A DNA stretch of 64,000 bases from GCA-2718815 sp963578105. GTDB lineage: Bacteria > Planctomycetota > Planctomycetia > Pirellulales > Pirellulaceae. The notes beneath the pieces were generated by a model. The model worked only from the letters and a program-made list of their open reading frames with translations, did no database searches and had not been told where the DNA came from. The stretch spans positions 19,861 through 83,860 of the forward strand of contig CAUZBP010000010.1 in the NCBI GenBank assembly GCA_963578105.1, written 5' to 3'. This document shows, one piece after another, positions 44,921-54,615 of the stretch. How positions within the stretch are numbered: the stretch's first letter is position 1; each line of letters begins with the position of its first letter. The position numbers and the translations under genes were made by a program.

Positions 44921-45122
44921 GTCATCGGCGTCGGGCATTGACGTCTTCGCAACAACCGATTCACACTGCTGAACCCTCATGAAAAGACCATGCTCGCAAA
45001 AAACGTTCGTGGTCACGATATTTATAAAAGGTTGCTGAGTTTCCAGTTGGCAGCGCTCCCCCGGAAAATTCCAGGTCGCTCGGAAGCCAGCAGCACTTTG
45101 CAATCAGAATCAGGTAACAAGC

Positions 45123-47129
45123 ATGGACGAACGGGAAATTTCGACGCTCGTAAAGATCTCACGCCATTACGGCAGTGATCCAGCGATCGTCCTGGCCGGT
45201 GGCGGAAACACATCCGTCAAATCGAAGGACTGCTTATTCGTCAAAGCCAGTGGCCACGCATTGTCCACCATCGATGTTGACGGTTTTGTTGAGATGGACC
45301 GTTCCAAGTTGGCGGATCTCGCCGCGAGCGACCTTGGAGAAGATCCGGAACAACGCGAAACACTTTTCAAAGACGCAATTTACGCGGCCCGCATTGCACC
45401 GGAAAAAGGACAGCGCCCATCGGTAGAGTGTTTGTTGCATCATCTGATTCCGGGCAAGTTTGTTGTCCACACGCATGCCACCGTCGCCAATACTCTCACC
45501 TGCTCGGAGAACGGGCAGGCAATTGCCGCTGACTTGTTCGACAATGACTTCCTGTGGTTGCCTTACGTCGATCCCGGCTTTGTTCTTGCCCAAACCTTAC
45601 AGAACGTCTGGGCCAGGCGTGCGCCCTCTGACAACACACCTCGCTTCATTCTCATGGCAAATCACGGCCTCATCGTCATGGGAGACACGGCCGAAGAGAT
45701 AGAAGCAACCACCACCCACATCCTGCAAAGTATTGCCGCTAGGCTAGATGGTGATTGGAAAACCACAGGCTTTGGCAAAGTGTCATGCGTCAAAGATCCG
45801 CAGAAAGTCATCGATGTCGTAGGCCCCGCGTTACGCGGATTACTTGCAGAATCTCCGGCATTAAAAACCGTCACCTTTGACGATTCACCGGTGGCACTCA
45901 GTTTGACTGGTGGGGAAATTGGCCGGTGTGCAGCTGTCAGCGGGCCTCTCACACCTGACCAGATCGTGTATTGCACGAGCTATCCGCTGTGGGTCGAAAC
46001 AGACCCCGAAGAAAAGACGGATGCACTCATAGCACGCTTACGAACCGAAATCGATCAGCACATCAGTCAACACCGGTTTCCGCCCAAGGTCGTCTTAGTA
46101 CAGGGAGTGGGACTGTTCGTCGCAGGGGATGACTACCGCACTGCTGATACTGTGCGACAAGTCTATCTCGATGCGATACAGGTCATGGGAGGAGCGGCAC
46201 AGTTAGAAGCGGTCAACTACCTGACTGACCGGGAACGGACCTTCATCGAAGACTGGGAAGTGGAATCCTATCGCAAACGGGTGTCACTGGCATCTGCCGG
46301 GAATGGCAGGGCTACGGGAAAGGTGGCTATGATCACCGGTGCTGCCCAGGGGTTTGGCCTGGAAATTGCTCGCCTGTTAACGGCGGCGGGGGCGCAGGTG
46401 GTTCTCGCCGACCTCAACGAAGATGGTGTTCGGCAGGCTGCCGACGCATTGTGTCAAGAGCATGGAACCGGGCGTGCGACCGGCCTATCGATCAACGTCA
46501 CCGATGAGAAGTCGGTGGTTGCCTGTCTGCACCAGGTGGTGCGCACCTTTGGTGGACTCGATCTGCTCATATCCAACGCCGGTGTACTTAAAGCAGAATC
46601 CGTTAAAACTCAGTCGAAAGAAGATTTCGAATTTGTTAACTCCGTCAACTACTCTGGCTATTTCCTTTGCACTCAAAAAGTCGCCCCAATTCTGTCGACA
46701 CAACACGCGGCCAAGCCCGACTACCGGAGCGACGTGATTCAAATCAACAGTAAGAGTGGTCTGGTGGGATCAAATCGCAACTCCGCGTATGCCGGTAGCA
46801 AGTTTGGCAGTATCGGTTTAACTCAGTCATTCGCATTGGAATTGGTTGACGACGGTATTAAAGTAAACTGCGTTTGTCCGGGAAATTACTTCAATGGTCC
46901 TCTGTGGTCTGATCCGAAGAAGGGCTTGTTCGTTCAATACCTGCAAGCCGGTAAAGTACCCGGAGCCAAAACACTGGACGATGTGAAACGTTTCTACGAA
47001 TCCAAAGTGCCGATGGGGCGCGGTTGCCAGCCGAAGGACGTCGTCGCCGCAATTTTCTACCTCATGGACCAACAGTACGAAACAGGGCAGGCCCTGCCAG
47101 TGACCGGAGGTCAGGTGATGCTACATTAG
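45123..47129 (+). CDS. Bifunctional class II aldolase / short-chain dehydrogenase
   Basis: The 668-residue fusion starts at ATG 45123. Residues 1-390 form a class II aldolase/adducin domain: VLAGGGNTSVK for phosphate binding, Glu102, and metal ligands His116 and His118 in VVHTHATVANT, with a third His in LMANHGLIVMG. From about 400 is a classical SDR: MITGAAQGFG, LLISNAGV, and Tyr556/Lys560 in SAYAGSKFG. The same arrangement is known for rhamnulose-1-phosphate aldolase/lactaldehyde dehydrogenase (RhaEW/YuxG type), which cleaves a ketose phosphate to DHAP and an aldehyde and oxidises the aldehyde. The exact sugar here is inferred, not shown. Confidence 0.88.
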   Translation: MDEREISTLVKISRHYGSDPAIVLAGGGNTSVKSKDCLFVKASGHALSTIDVDGFVEMDRSKLADLAASDLGEDPEQRETLFKDAIYAARIAPEKGQRPSVECLLHHLIPGKFVVHTHATVANTLTCSENGQAIAADLFDNDFLWLPYVDPGFVLAQTLQNVWARRAPSDNTPRFILMANHGLIVMGDTAEEIEATTTHILQSIAARLDGDWKTTGFGKVSCVKDPQKVIDVVGPALRGLLAESPALKTVTFDDSPVALSLTGGEIGRCAAVSGPLTPDQIVYCTSYPLWVETDPEEKTDALIARLRTEIDQHISQHRFPPKVVLVQGVGLFVAGDDYRTADTVRQVYLDAIQVMGGAAQLEAVNYLTDRERTFIEDWEVESYRKRVSLASAGNGRATGKVAMITGAAQGFGLEIARLLTAAGAQVVLADLNEDGVRQAADALCQEHGTGRATGLSINVTDEKSVVACLHQVVRTFGGLDLLISNAGVLKAESVKTQSKEDFEFVNSVNYSGYFLCTQKVAPILSTQHAAKPDYRSDVIQINSKSGLVGSNRNSAYAGSKFGSIGLTQSFALELVDDGIKVNCVCPGNYFNGPLWSDPKKGLFVQYLQAGKVPGAKTLDDVKRFYESKVPMGRGCQPKDVVAAIFYLMDQQYETGQALPVTGGQVMLH

Positions 47130-47189
47130 ACCTTAGCCAACGGCGATTCTGGCAAAGACAACCAGTCCTCCGCGAGGCCCCAGGGTCCA

Positions 47190-48836
47190 ATGGGTGAAAG
47201 ATTTTTCTGCATGACAACACTGCCACAAACACAACACGCTGTTCAGTTAGTTGGCCCCAACCAATTGACGTTGAATCGTTCCAAGGCTGTGCCAAAACCG
47301 GGACCGCACGAAATACTCTTGAAGGTCCAGGCCGTGGGTCTCTGCTTTTCTGACCTGAAGCTACTCAAGCAATTTGACCAACATGCCCGCAAAAGCGAGG
47401 TCGTAAGCGGTATCGATCCGGAAATCCTTCAGGGCATGCAGTGCTATGTCCCCAACAACCAACCGGTCGTTCCGGGGCATGAGGTCGTGTGCGAGATCGT
47501 GGCCACTGGTCACCAGGTACAACACCACCAAGTCGGCGAGCGGTGCCTGGTTCAAACTGACTATCGTCAATTACCAACCGCCGCGTCCTGCGCCGCCTTT
47601 GGGTACAACTTTGAAGGTGGATTGCAGGAGTATGTGCTGGTAGACGAGCGCGTGGTCATGGACCCCAGTGGCGAACGGTTTTTAATACCTGTTAGTGCGG
47701 AACAAAGCGCGTCCGCGGTTGCCTTGGTGGAGCCCTGGGCTTGTGTGGAAGACTCTTACGTGAACCGTGAACGTCAAACGATCAAAGCTGGTGGAAAATT
47801 GCTGGTCGTCGGCAATTCAACTGCACAGGTGAAGGGCCTGCAGGCTGCCTTCGCCCCCGAAGGACCACCAGGCGATATCCTGCACATCACGCCGTCGGAA
47901 GCAACTCAGGTTGCAAACGAATCATTCGACGACATCGTCTACTACGGGTCTGATCGAGCGACCATTGAAATTCTAAACGACAAACTTGCACCGCAGGGAC
48001 TCATCAACATTGTCTTGGCCGGTCAACCAATTGGTGAGAAAGTCGACCTCGGTGTCGGTCGCATACACTACGGCATGACGCGTTGGGTCGGGACGACCGG
48101 ATCGAGCGCTGCTGATTCTTATAAGTCCATTCCCGCCGTTGATGAAATTCGATCCGATGATCGCATTCTTGTGATCGGTGCCGGTGGTCCGATGGGCCAA
48201 ATGCACGTCATCCGCAATATCTGTTCGGGAATTCAGGGCATCTCTTTAGTGGGTACCGACTTCGACGATGCCCGCCTGACTTCCATCGAAAACAAAGCCA
48301 GACCACTCGCCGAGGCCAATGGCGTGTCGCTCCGTCTGGTGAATCCGCAGAACACAACGCTTGAGGAACAGTTCAGTTATTTTGCGATCATGGCTCCACT
48401 ACCTGCGCTGATTGAAAGTTCCATTCAATCGGCTGCCGATTCTGCAATCATCAACATCTTCGCCGGTATTCCGGCACCCACCAAACACAAAATCGACCTG
48501 GACCGATACATCGAAAAACAATGTTTCATGTTCGGTACAAGTGGATCGGTGATCGAGGACATGAAACTCGTGTTGGCCAAGGTAGAAGCCGGAAAACTCG
48601 ACACGAACTGCTCAGTGGACGCAATCAGCGGCATGGCGGGCGCGGCCGCCGGGATCGCTGCCGTGGAAAACCGCACATTAGCCGGTAAAATCATCGTTTA
48701 TCCGATGCTCTACGATGTGGGGCTTATCCCTCTCGCGGAGATGCAGCAACATTTCCCGACCGTTGCGGCCCAACTCGATCAAAAAGGTTGGTGCCAAGAT
48801 GCAGAACGGGAATTACTAAAAGTTGCAGCACCATAA
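47190..48836 (+). CDS. Zinc-type MDR alcohol/polyol dehydrogenase
   Basis: The product (548 residues from ATG 47190, or 541 from ATG 47211) is a medium-chain dehydrogenase. Catalytic zinc ligands are Cys52 (VGLCFSDLK), His97-Glu98 (PGHEVVCEI) and a Glu in LVEPWACVED. The structural-zinc four-cysteine lobe is missing. The coenzyme fold appears at GGKLLVVGNS and again at RILVIGAGGPMGQ, so the C-terminal half is larger than the usual 350-residue enzymes. It resembles sorbose-1-phosphate reductase-type members in general layout. It lies 60 bases after the aldolase fusion and 18 before the SDR gene, and probably interconverts a sugar or polyol for that pathway. Confidence 0.85.
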   Translation: MGERFFCMTTLPQTQHAVQLVGPNQLTLNRSKAVPKPGPHEILLKVQAVGLCFSDLKLLKQFDQHARKSEVVSGIDPEILQGMQCYVPNNQPVVPGHEVVCEIVATGHQVQHHQVGERCLVQTDYRQLPTAASCAAFGYNFEGGLQEYVLVDERVVMDPSGERFLIPVSAEQSASAVALVEPWACVEDSYVNRERQTIKAGGKLLVVGNSTAQVKGLQAAFAPEGPPGDILHITPSEATQVANESFDDIVYYGSDRATIEILNDKLAPQGLINIVLAGQPIGEKVDLGVGRIHYGMTRWVGTTGSSAADSYKSIPAVDEIRSDDRILVIGAGGPMGQMHVIRNICSGIQGISLVGTDFDDARLTSIENKARPLAEANGVSLRLVNPQNTTLEEQFSYFAIMAPLPALIESSIQSAADSAIINIFAGIPAPTKHKIDLDRYIEKQCFMFGTSGSVIEDMKLVLAKVEAGKLDTNCSVDAISGMAGAAAGIAAVENRTLAGKIIVYPMLYDVGLIPLAEMQQHFPTVAAQLDQKGWCQDAERELLKVAAP

Positions 48837-48854
48837 TTGACACGAACAAGCGCT

Positions 48855-49577
48855 ATGGAACCAGATCTGACAGGCCAGACTGCCGTGGTCACCGGTGCCG
48901 GGCGCGGCATTGGCCGGGCGATCAGCCTGGCTCTTGCCGGACGTGGAGCACATGTTCTGCTGGCAGCGCGAACCCAATCGGAACTGGAGGAGACCGCATC
49001 CCGGATTGCCGCAACTGAAGGATCGGCCGACGTCCTGACCACCGATGTCGCAGACGAAGCCCAGGTCGAACAGTTATTCGCACGGACAGACGAACTCGGG
49101 CGACTTGACATTTTGGTCAATAACGCCGGCATCGGCTTGTTCGGACCGGCAGTTGACTTCGCGACTACCGATTTCGACCGCGTCCTGCAGATTAATCTCC
49201 GTGGTACATTCCTTTGCAGCCGCGCAGCACTGAAACGCATGATACCAGCCTCTCGCGGCATGATCATTAATATCGCCAGCGTTGTCGGATTCAAGGGCTA
49301 CCCCCAACAGGCAGCCTACACGGCAAGCAAACATGGCGTGATGGGCCTGACAAAATCATTTGCAGCCGAAGCACAGGAACACGGTATTCGAGTATCAGCG
49401 ATCCTACCGGGAGGCGTCGACACCGAGATGGTTGCCCAGGCCCGGCCAGACCTCGACCCTTCCGGTCTGATAAGACCCGAGGATATTGCCAACACGACTC
49501 TCTATCTACTGTCGCTTTCAGACCAGGCCACCGTCGATCAAATCTACATCCGCCGACGCGATGGAATACCATTCTGA
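48855..49577 (+). CDS. Short-chain dehydrogenase/reductase (SDR)
   Basis: The ATG at 48855 gives 240 residues with the classical SDR pattern: TGAGRGIG at 13-20 for NAD(P) binding, NNAG, a Ser in INIASVVG and the catalytic Tyr155/Lys159 in AAYTASKHG. The C-terminal substrate loop includes PGGVDTEMVAQARPD. A TTG at 48837 would give a longer form directly abutting the upstream stop. It is the last gene of the PHP-aldolase-dehydrogenase unit and presumably reduces or oxidises a pathway intermediate; the substrate is unknown. Confidence 0.9.
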   Translation: MEPDLTGQTAVVTGAGRGIGRAISLALAGRGAHVLLAARTQSELEETASRIAATEGSADVLTTDVADEAQVEQLFARTDELGRLDILVNNAGIGLFGPAVDFATTDFDRVLQINLRGTFLCSRAALKRMIPASRGMIINIASVVGFKGYPQQAAYTASKHGVMGLTKSFAAEAQEHGIRVSAILPGGVDTEMVAQARPDLDPSGLIRPEDIANTTLYLLSLSDQATVDQIYIRRRDGIPF

Positions 49578-49658
49578 AATTACTGCCACGGCCACGCCTC
49601 ACCATCCCGGGTTTGCTGCTGTTGGACTAACTTGAACTGAACTCAGACGCGTCATACC

Positions 49659-50144
49659 ATGGTTGTCGTATTGTCTAAATTGCTGATCCAAGAACCACAA
49701 CACGTCACATTCAACGGGCTAGGAGTACGAACTTTTCAAGGAGATCACGACATCAACACCTGGCTCACAGTCCGTGAGAAATCATTCGCAAATGCCGTGC
49801 CCCCGATACGCTCTTGGAACCTGGACGATTTCCATCGTGAGATTAAAAATCGACAGTGGTGGCAACCCGAAAGAACCTGGTTCGCCGAAATGGACCAGGG
49901 GATGGGCCACCGACAGGTGGTTGGCACCGTCACCCTGGCAATGCGGCGACCAGAACAGCCGGTGGTACATTGGCTGGCAGTTCTTCCGACAGCGCGTCGA
50001 CGGGGAGTGGGTCGTCTTTTGATGGCTCGATTGGAGCGGGAATGCTGGCAACTGGGCTATCGCCGAATTGCGTTGGAATCAGAGACCGACTGGAGAGAAG
50101 CAACGGCTTTTTACGAGCAAATGGATTACGAACAAATTTCGTGA
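49659..50144 (+). CDS. GNAT family N-acetyltransferase
   Basis: The 161-residue protein has a GNAT fold: the acetyl-CoA pyrophosphate-binding loop is seen as PTARRRGVGRLLMARLE (R/Q-x-x-G-x-G/A), preceded by beta strand VVHWLAVLP and followed by the final helix and strand ALESETDWREATAFYEQMDY. It probably transfers an acetyl group from acetyl-CoA to an amine of a small molecule or protein. It follows the SDR gene by 81 bases on the same strand, which may be incidental. Confidence 0.88.
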   Translation: MVVVLSKLLIQEPQHVTFNGLGVRTFQGDHDINTWLTVREKSFANAVPPIRSWNLDDFHREIKNRQWWQPERTWFAEMDQGMGHRQVVGTVTLAMRRPEQPVVHWLAVLPTARRRGVGRLLMARLERECWQLGYRRIALESETDWREATAFYEQMDYEQIS

Positions 50145-50286
50145 GTTTATTTCGCGTGCCACGCAAAAAGAAGAACTTCTATCGAACCTCTCGCCAGATG
50201 TACCATCCAGCACGCAACTTACACCTTTCAATTTTTTCCCTGACGAGTTTTCCTGTTCGCAACAATCTTTCAACCATCTGACCGAG

Positions 50287-50958
50287 CTAGCCCTCTCCCT
50301 GGCTACAGACGACTCGCTGCCCCTCTACTTCCAGTTGCCCGGAGGCATAACGACGGATCGCTTCAGGATAGGCAGCACATTCTCGCTCGAACACTCGGCT
50401 GGCAAGTGTGTCCGCCGTGTCATTGTCCAGAACTTCAACTGCCTGCTGCAGAATAATCGGTCCGTGATCGTATTGATCGTCCACCAAGTGAACTGTACAC
50501 CCTGAAATTTTGGCGCCGTGGTCCAGAACCGCTTGATGAACCCTAAGTCCGTAGAAACCCTGGCCGCAAAATGCCGGAATCAGCGCTGGATGAATGTTCA
50601 TTACACGCCATCTGAAATCTGCGGGTATGGCAACATGCTTCAGAAACCCTCCCATCACCACAAGATCAACGCCTGCCTCGCGGCAGTGGCTGAAAATCGC
50701 CTCGCTGAACCGTTGTGTGTCGTCAAACATCTTGTGTTCCACAACTTCAGCAGGGATTGAAAACTCCGTGGCATATTGCAGGCCCTTGGCTTGGGTGCTG
50801 GATGAAATTACCAGCTTGAAGTCGACATCAAGCTCACCCGCATCTCGCTTTTCGACCAAATTCCGAAATGTCGTCCCACCACCCGAAATGAGGACAGCGA
50901 TCGAAAGAGGAGATGAAACGGGAGGATGAAGTTTCATAGTCGTTACACGAGTCGGCAT
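50287..50958 (-). CDS. purN: Phosphoribosylglycinamide formyltransferase (PurN)
   Basis: The 223-residue protein matches PurN, which transfers the formyl group from 10-formyl-THF to GAR in purine synthesis. The catalytic set is visible: Asn121 and His123 in VMNIHPALIPAF and Asp161 in HLVDDQYDHGP; the phosphate-binding loop is AVLISGGGTTFRNL. An ATG at 50937 is an alternative start. The gene is downstream of ileS on the same strand, with a 167-base gap. Confidence 0.93.
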   Translation of the reverse strand: MPTRVTTMKLHPPVSSPLSIAVLISGGGTTFRNLVEKRDAGELDVDFKLVISSSTQAKGLQYATEFSIPAEVVEHKMFDDTQRFSEAIFSHCREAGVDLVVMGGFLKHVAIPADFRWRVMNIHPALIPAFCGQGFYGLRVHQAVLDHGAKISGCTVHLVDDQYDHGPIILQQAVEVLDNDTADTLASRVFERECAAYPEAIRRYASGQLEVEGQRVVCSQGEG

Positions 50959-51125
50959 GCTGAGCAGGTCCGAGAAAGGACAGCCCTGACAAATGCCGCG
51001 TCATTCCATGTTGAATCGCATTGACTTTCTTCTACTGACGGCTTCCCCTGTCTCCAATTGACCGCGTCCTTTTTCGCGCCGGAGAACCGGAGTTCAAACA
51101 CTTGCCACAAGTCCCAAACAAGGCT

Positions 51126-54100
51126 CTACGTTATCACTTTCACGTAGAGCGTCAAATCATCACCGGAGATCGTATGCTCAACACCTTCTACACCCCGGAT
51201 TCCATCCAGGGTGAAACTATCGGCCAATGTTTCGCGCTGAATGTATGCGGCGTTTTCATTGACGGCACGTTGCATCTGCTCTGATTCAGTGACAATTCCA
51301 ACCTCAAGATGATCCGTGTAATTGCAGGCTAGTTGTTTGCGCCGGTCTTGAATCGTCCGTACGAGATCTCGTGCCAGCCCGGACCTCTCCAACTCGGGAG
51401 TCAATTCCGTCGCCAACACCACCACACAGGAAGTATCCTGGGCGGCTGCCCAACCAGATTTTGCCTGCAGTCGCACTTGTATGTCCTCACTGTCCAACTC
51501 CACCTGTTGTCCGTCAGACAGCGTGATAGCGACAACTTCATTCACTTCCAATTCGCGGAGAATTGCTCCGCCATCGGCTCCTGCCAAGGCCTGCTTGAGT
51601 CCGGGCATCTGCTTGCCAACGCGGGGTCCCAATCTCTTGAAATTCGGTTGCACCTGGTAAGTGATATATTTTTCGGCATCCTTAGTGTATTCGACATGCA
51701 GCACGTTCAATTCCTCTTTGATCAAGGCGCCGTGTTCCTCCAGCCATCGCTGATCAGCAGTGTCGGCTAAAATGATTTCAACCTTTCTCAACGGCTGACG
51801 AACTTTGAGTTTTTCGCTCATGCGGGCGCTGCGTCCCAGAGAGGAAATTGTACGCACTAGTTGCATTCGTCGCGAGAGTTGCTCGTCGACAGCATCTACC
51901 TGCCCGGTCGGATAATCGCACAAATGCACGCTTTCGACTGCACGCTCTCCAAACACTCCTGCCAGATTCTGCCACAGTGATTCAGCAACAAATGGGACAA
52001 AAGGAGCCACCATTTGTGTCAGCGACAGCAGGCACTCGTACAGTGTCCAATAGGCATCAAGTTTGTCGGCAGCTTGTTTTTCGCTACTCCAGAAACGGTC
52101 CCGACTGCGACGTACGTACCAGTTACTGAGACCCTCAAGAAAAGCGTTGATCGCCGAGCAGGCGGCAAAGTTGTCGTAGGCGTCCATTCGTTCGACAACC
52201 TGCATCAGCGTGCGGTTCAATTCACTCAAAATCCATTGGTCAAGCTCACTCCGGCTGCTGACGGGCCGATACTGATCCGCTCGGGAAAGAGTTGCCGAGT
52301 CTAATTGTCCAACGTCATCGTTCAATGACCGGGACGGATCGAACCCATCGATGTTCGCATAGATGACGAAAAAACTGTAGACATTCCACAACCGAAGTAA
52401 AAACTCCGGCATGCTCTCTTTGATCGCCCGCTCACTGTAAATAATAGAATTCCAGGGCGCTTGGTTGGCAAACAGATACCAACGCAGGGCGTCGGCGCCA
52501 TGCACATCGAAGATTTCCTGCGGACTCCGATAATTGCGGAGTTGCTTCGACATCTTGCCGACTTTCTTGACAGATTGCTCTCCGCATGCGGCCCTTGCTT
52601 CTTCTCCAGTCAAAAACTTTTGTTTTCCATCCTTGCTTTCCCACCATTCGGCAAGCATCAGCCCCAGAACAATACAGTTACGATAAGGGTGAGGAAAACC
52701 GTCATCCGGCGTCTGGGATTCGTCTTCTGCTTCATCGCCAAAAAGCATCGTGCTGATTGCCAGCAAACTGTAAAACCAACCTCGAGTCTGATCGAGTGCT
52801 TCGCTAATGAAGTCGGCAGGAAACTGAGATTTGAATCGTTCAACTCCTTGGTGGGGATATCCCCATTGAGCAAAGGGCATCGCTCCCGAATCGTACCAAC
52901 AATCGATGACCTCCGGGACTCGCTGCATGCGCGCGTCAGCAGCGAACGGAGAATCATAGGTAATAGCGTCAATGTAGGGTTTGTGGACACAAAGGTCCTC
53001 GGGCAGATCGGGGTTTTCTTTCTTTGCCTGCTGCCAAACTTCCATGCCCTGAACCCCCGGCTTGTCCAGCAGTTGTTGGTAGCTGTCAATCGCTTCCTGC
53101 TTGCCTGAAACACTGCACACCCAAATCGGCAACGGAGTGCCCCAGTAGCGTTCTCGTGACAATGCCCAATCGACGTTGGATTCCAGAAAATTACCGAAAC
53201 GACCGTCGCGAATATGTTCAGGCAACCAGTTGATACGGGAATTGTTGGCCAGCATTTTATCTTTGAAATCAGTTGTCTTGATGAACCAGCTCTCACGGGG
53301 ATATTGGATCAAGGCATCCTCATCAGCTCTCCAGCAAAACGGATAGTCGTGCCGATACTGCTCCAGCAAATACAACAGTCCTCGGGATCGCAAATCACGT
53401 GACAAATCCTTGTCCGCCTCTTTCACCCAGCGTCCCTGGTACTCCGGAAGGTCTTCAGTAAACTTCCCGTCAGGACCTACAGCACAGATCAGCGCAGGAC
53501 CTTCGCCTTCAACAAATCGATCTTGCTCCCGAACGAAGACTTCGTAGTCGACTTCTCCAAAAGCAGGGGCCTGGTGAACCAACCCGGTGCCGCTTTCGAC
53601 CGTGACAAAGTCCGCCGCTATCACTCGCCACGCGACGTGCTGTTGCCCCCCATCTCGGAGCATTCCCAGCACATCAGCTCCATCCTTGTAGTAATTGTCA
53701 AACGGCGGTCTGTAACGCTTGCCGATCAGTTCACTTCCCTGACAAGTCCTGACAACCTCCAGACTCCGTTTCACTTTTGCCGCGATCGTTTCAACCAGTG
53801 ACGAAGCAATCACCAATTTTTTCTGGAGTTCCGTGTCGAAAACGATGGAATACTCCAGTGCGGGATGAACGGCCACGAACTGGTTGCTGGGAAGCGTCCA
53901 GGGTGTCGTCGTCCAGACAAGCAGGGCCGTGTCTTCATCGTCCAATAATGGACAAAGTGTATAGACGCTGGGATCATCCACTTCACGATAGCCCTGGCCT
54001 ACTTCGCCCGCACTGAGTGCCGTACCACCTTGAGCCCACCACCAGACGATCTTGTGTCCTTGATAAAGCAAACCCTGATCAAAGAGTGTCTTCAATGACC

Positions 54101-54581
54101 ACCAGACACTTTCGACATAGCTCTGATGATAAGTCACATAGGCGTCTTCCAAGTGAATCCAGAATCCAAGCCGTTCGGTGAGCTGTTCCCACTCCCTCAT
54201 GTAACGCCAGACACTTTGTTGGCATTTCTGAATGAACGGCTCCACACCGTAAGATTCAATTTCTTCCTTGGAATGGATCCCCAGCTCTTTGCAGACTTCT
54301 ACTTCAACCGGTAAGCCGTGGGTGTCCCAACCGGCCTTTCTTTCGCAACGATAACCACGCATCGTTCGATAGCGAGGAAAGAGGTCCTTGATGGCACGCG
54401 TTAGGCAATGGCCCGGGTGCGGTAAGCCATTGGCGGTAGGCGGCCCTTCAAAGAATATAAACGCGGGACCGTCACTACGCTGGTCCAACGATTTTTCGTA
54501 GATTCGTTGCCGCTTCCAGAAATCTAATATTGCTTCTTCGAGCTGAGGGAAACGAATGTTAGCGGGAACAGAATTGAACAT
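51126..54581 (-). CDS. ileS: Isoleucyl-tRNA synthetase, eukaryote-like type
   Basis: The 1151-residue class I synthetase charges tRNA-Ile. The HIGH motif is HPGH at residues 55-58 (PTANGLPHPGHCLTRAIKDL) and the second signature is KMSKQ near 677 in place of KMSKS. Between them lies the CP1 editing domain with WTTTPWTLPSN. The tail is long and lacks the cysteine-rich zinc knuckle of E. coli-type enzymes. The HPGH form, length and KMSKQ point to the IleS2/eukaryote-like clade, whose members often tolerate mupirocin; that phenotype is inferred only. It is preceded by a small acidic protein gene 34 bases upstream, probably in the same transcript. Confidence 0.95.
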   Translation of the reverse strand: MFNSVPANIRFPQLEEAILDFWKRQRIYEKSLDQRSDGPAFIFFEGPPTANGLPHPGHCLTRAIKDLFPRYRTMRGYRCERKAGWDTHGLPVEVEVCKELGIHSKEEIESYGVEPFIQKCQQSVWRYMREWEQLTERLGFWIHLEDAYVTYHQSYVESVWWSLKTLFDQGLLYQGHKIVWWWAQGGTALSAGEVGQGYREVDDPSVYTLCPLLDDEDTALLVWTTTPWTLPSNQFVAVHPALEYSIVFDTELQKKLVIASSLVETIAAKVKRSLEVVRTCQGSELIGKRYRPPFDNYYKDGADVLGMLRDGGQQHVAWRVIAADFVTVESGTGLVHQAPAFGEVDYEVFVREQDRFVEGEGPALICAVGPDGKFTEDLPEYQGRWVKEADKDLSRDLRSRGLLYLLEQYRHDYPFCWRADEDALIQYPRESWFIKTTDFKDKMLANNSRINWLPEHIRDGRFGNFLESNVDWALSRERYWGTPLPIWVCSVSGKQEAIDSYQQLLDKPGVQGMEVWQQAKKENPDLPEDLCVHKPYIDAITYDSPFAADARMQRVPEVIDCWYDSGAMPFAQWGYPHQGVERFKSQFPADFISEALDQTRGWFYSLLAISTMLFGDEAEDESQTPDDGFPHPYRNCIVLGLMLAEWWESKDGKQKFLTGEEARAACGEQSVKKVGKMSKQLRNYRSPQEIFDVHGADALRWYLFANQAPWNSIIYSERAIKESMPEFLLRLWNVYSFFVIYANIDGFDPSRSLNDDVGQLDSATLSRADQYRPVSSRSELDQWILSELNRTLMQVVERMDAYDNFAACSAINAFLEGLSNWYVRRSRDRFWSSEKQAADKLDAYWTLYECLLSLTQMVAPFVPFVAESLWQNLAGVFGERAVESVHLCDYPTGQVDAVDEQLSRRMQLVRTISSLGRSARMSEKLKVRQPLRKVEIILADTADQRWLEEHGALIKEELNVLHVEYTKDAEKYITYQVQPNFKRLGPRVGKQMPGLKQALAGADGGAILRELEVNEVVAITLSDGQQVELDSEDIQVRLQAKSGWAAAQDTSCVVVLATELTPELERSGLARDLVRTIQDRRKQLACNYTDHLEVGIVTESEQMQRAVNENAAYIQRETLADSFTLDGIRGVEGVEHTISGDDLTLYVKVIT

Positions 54582-54615
54582 AACGTATGTTTAGGCTACG
54601 AATTAGAGTCGATGC

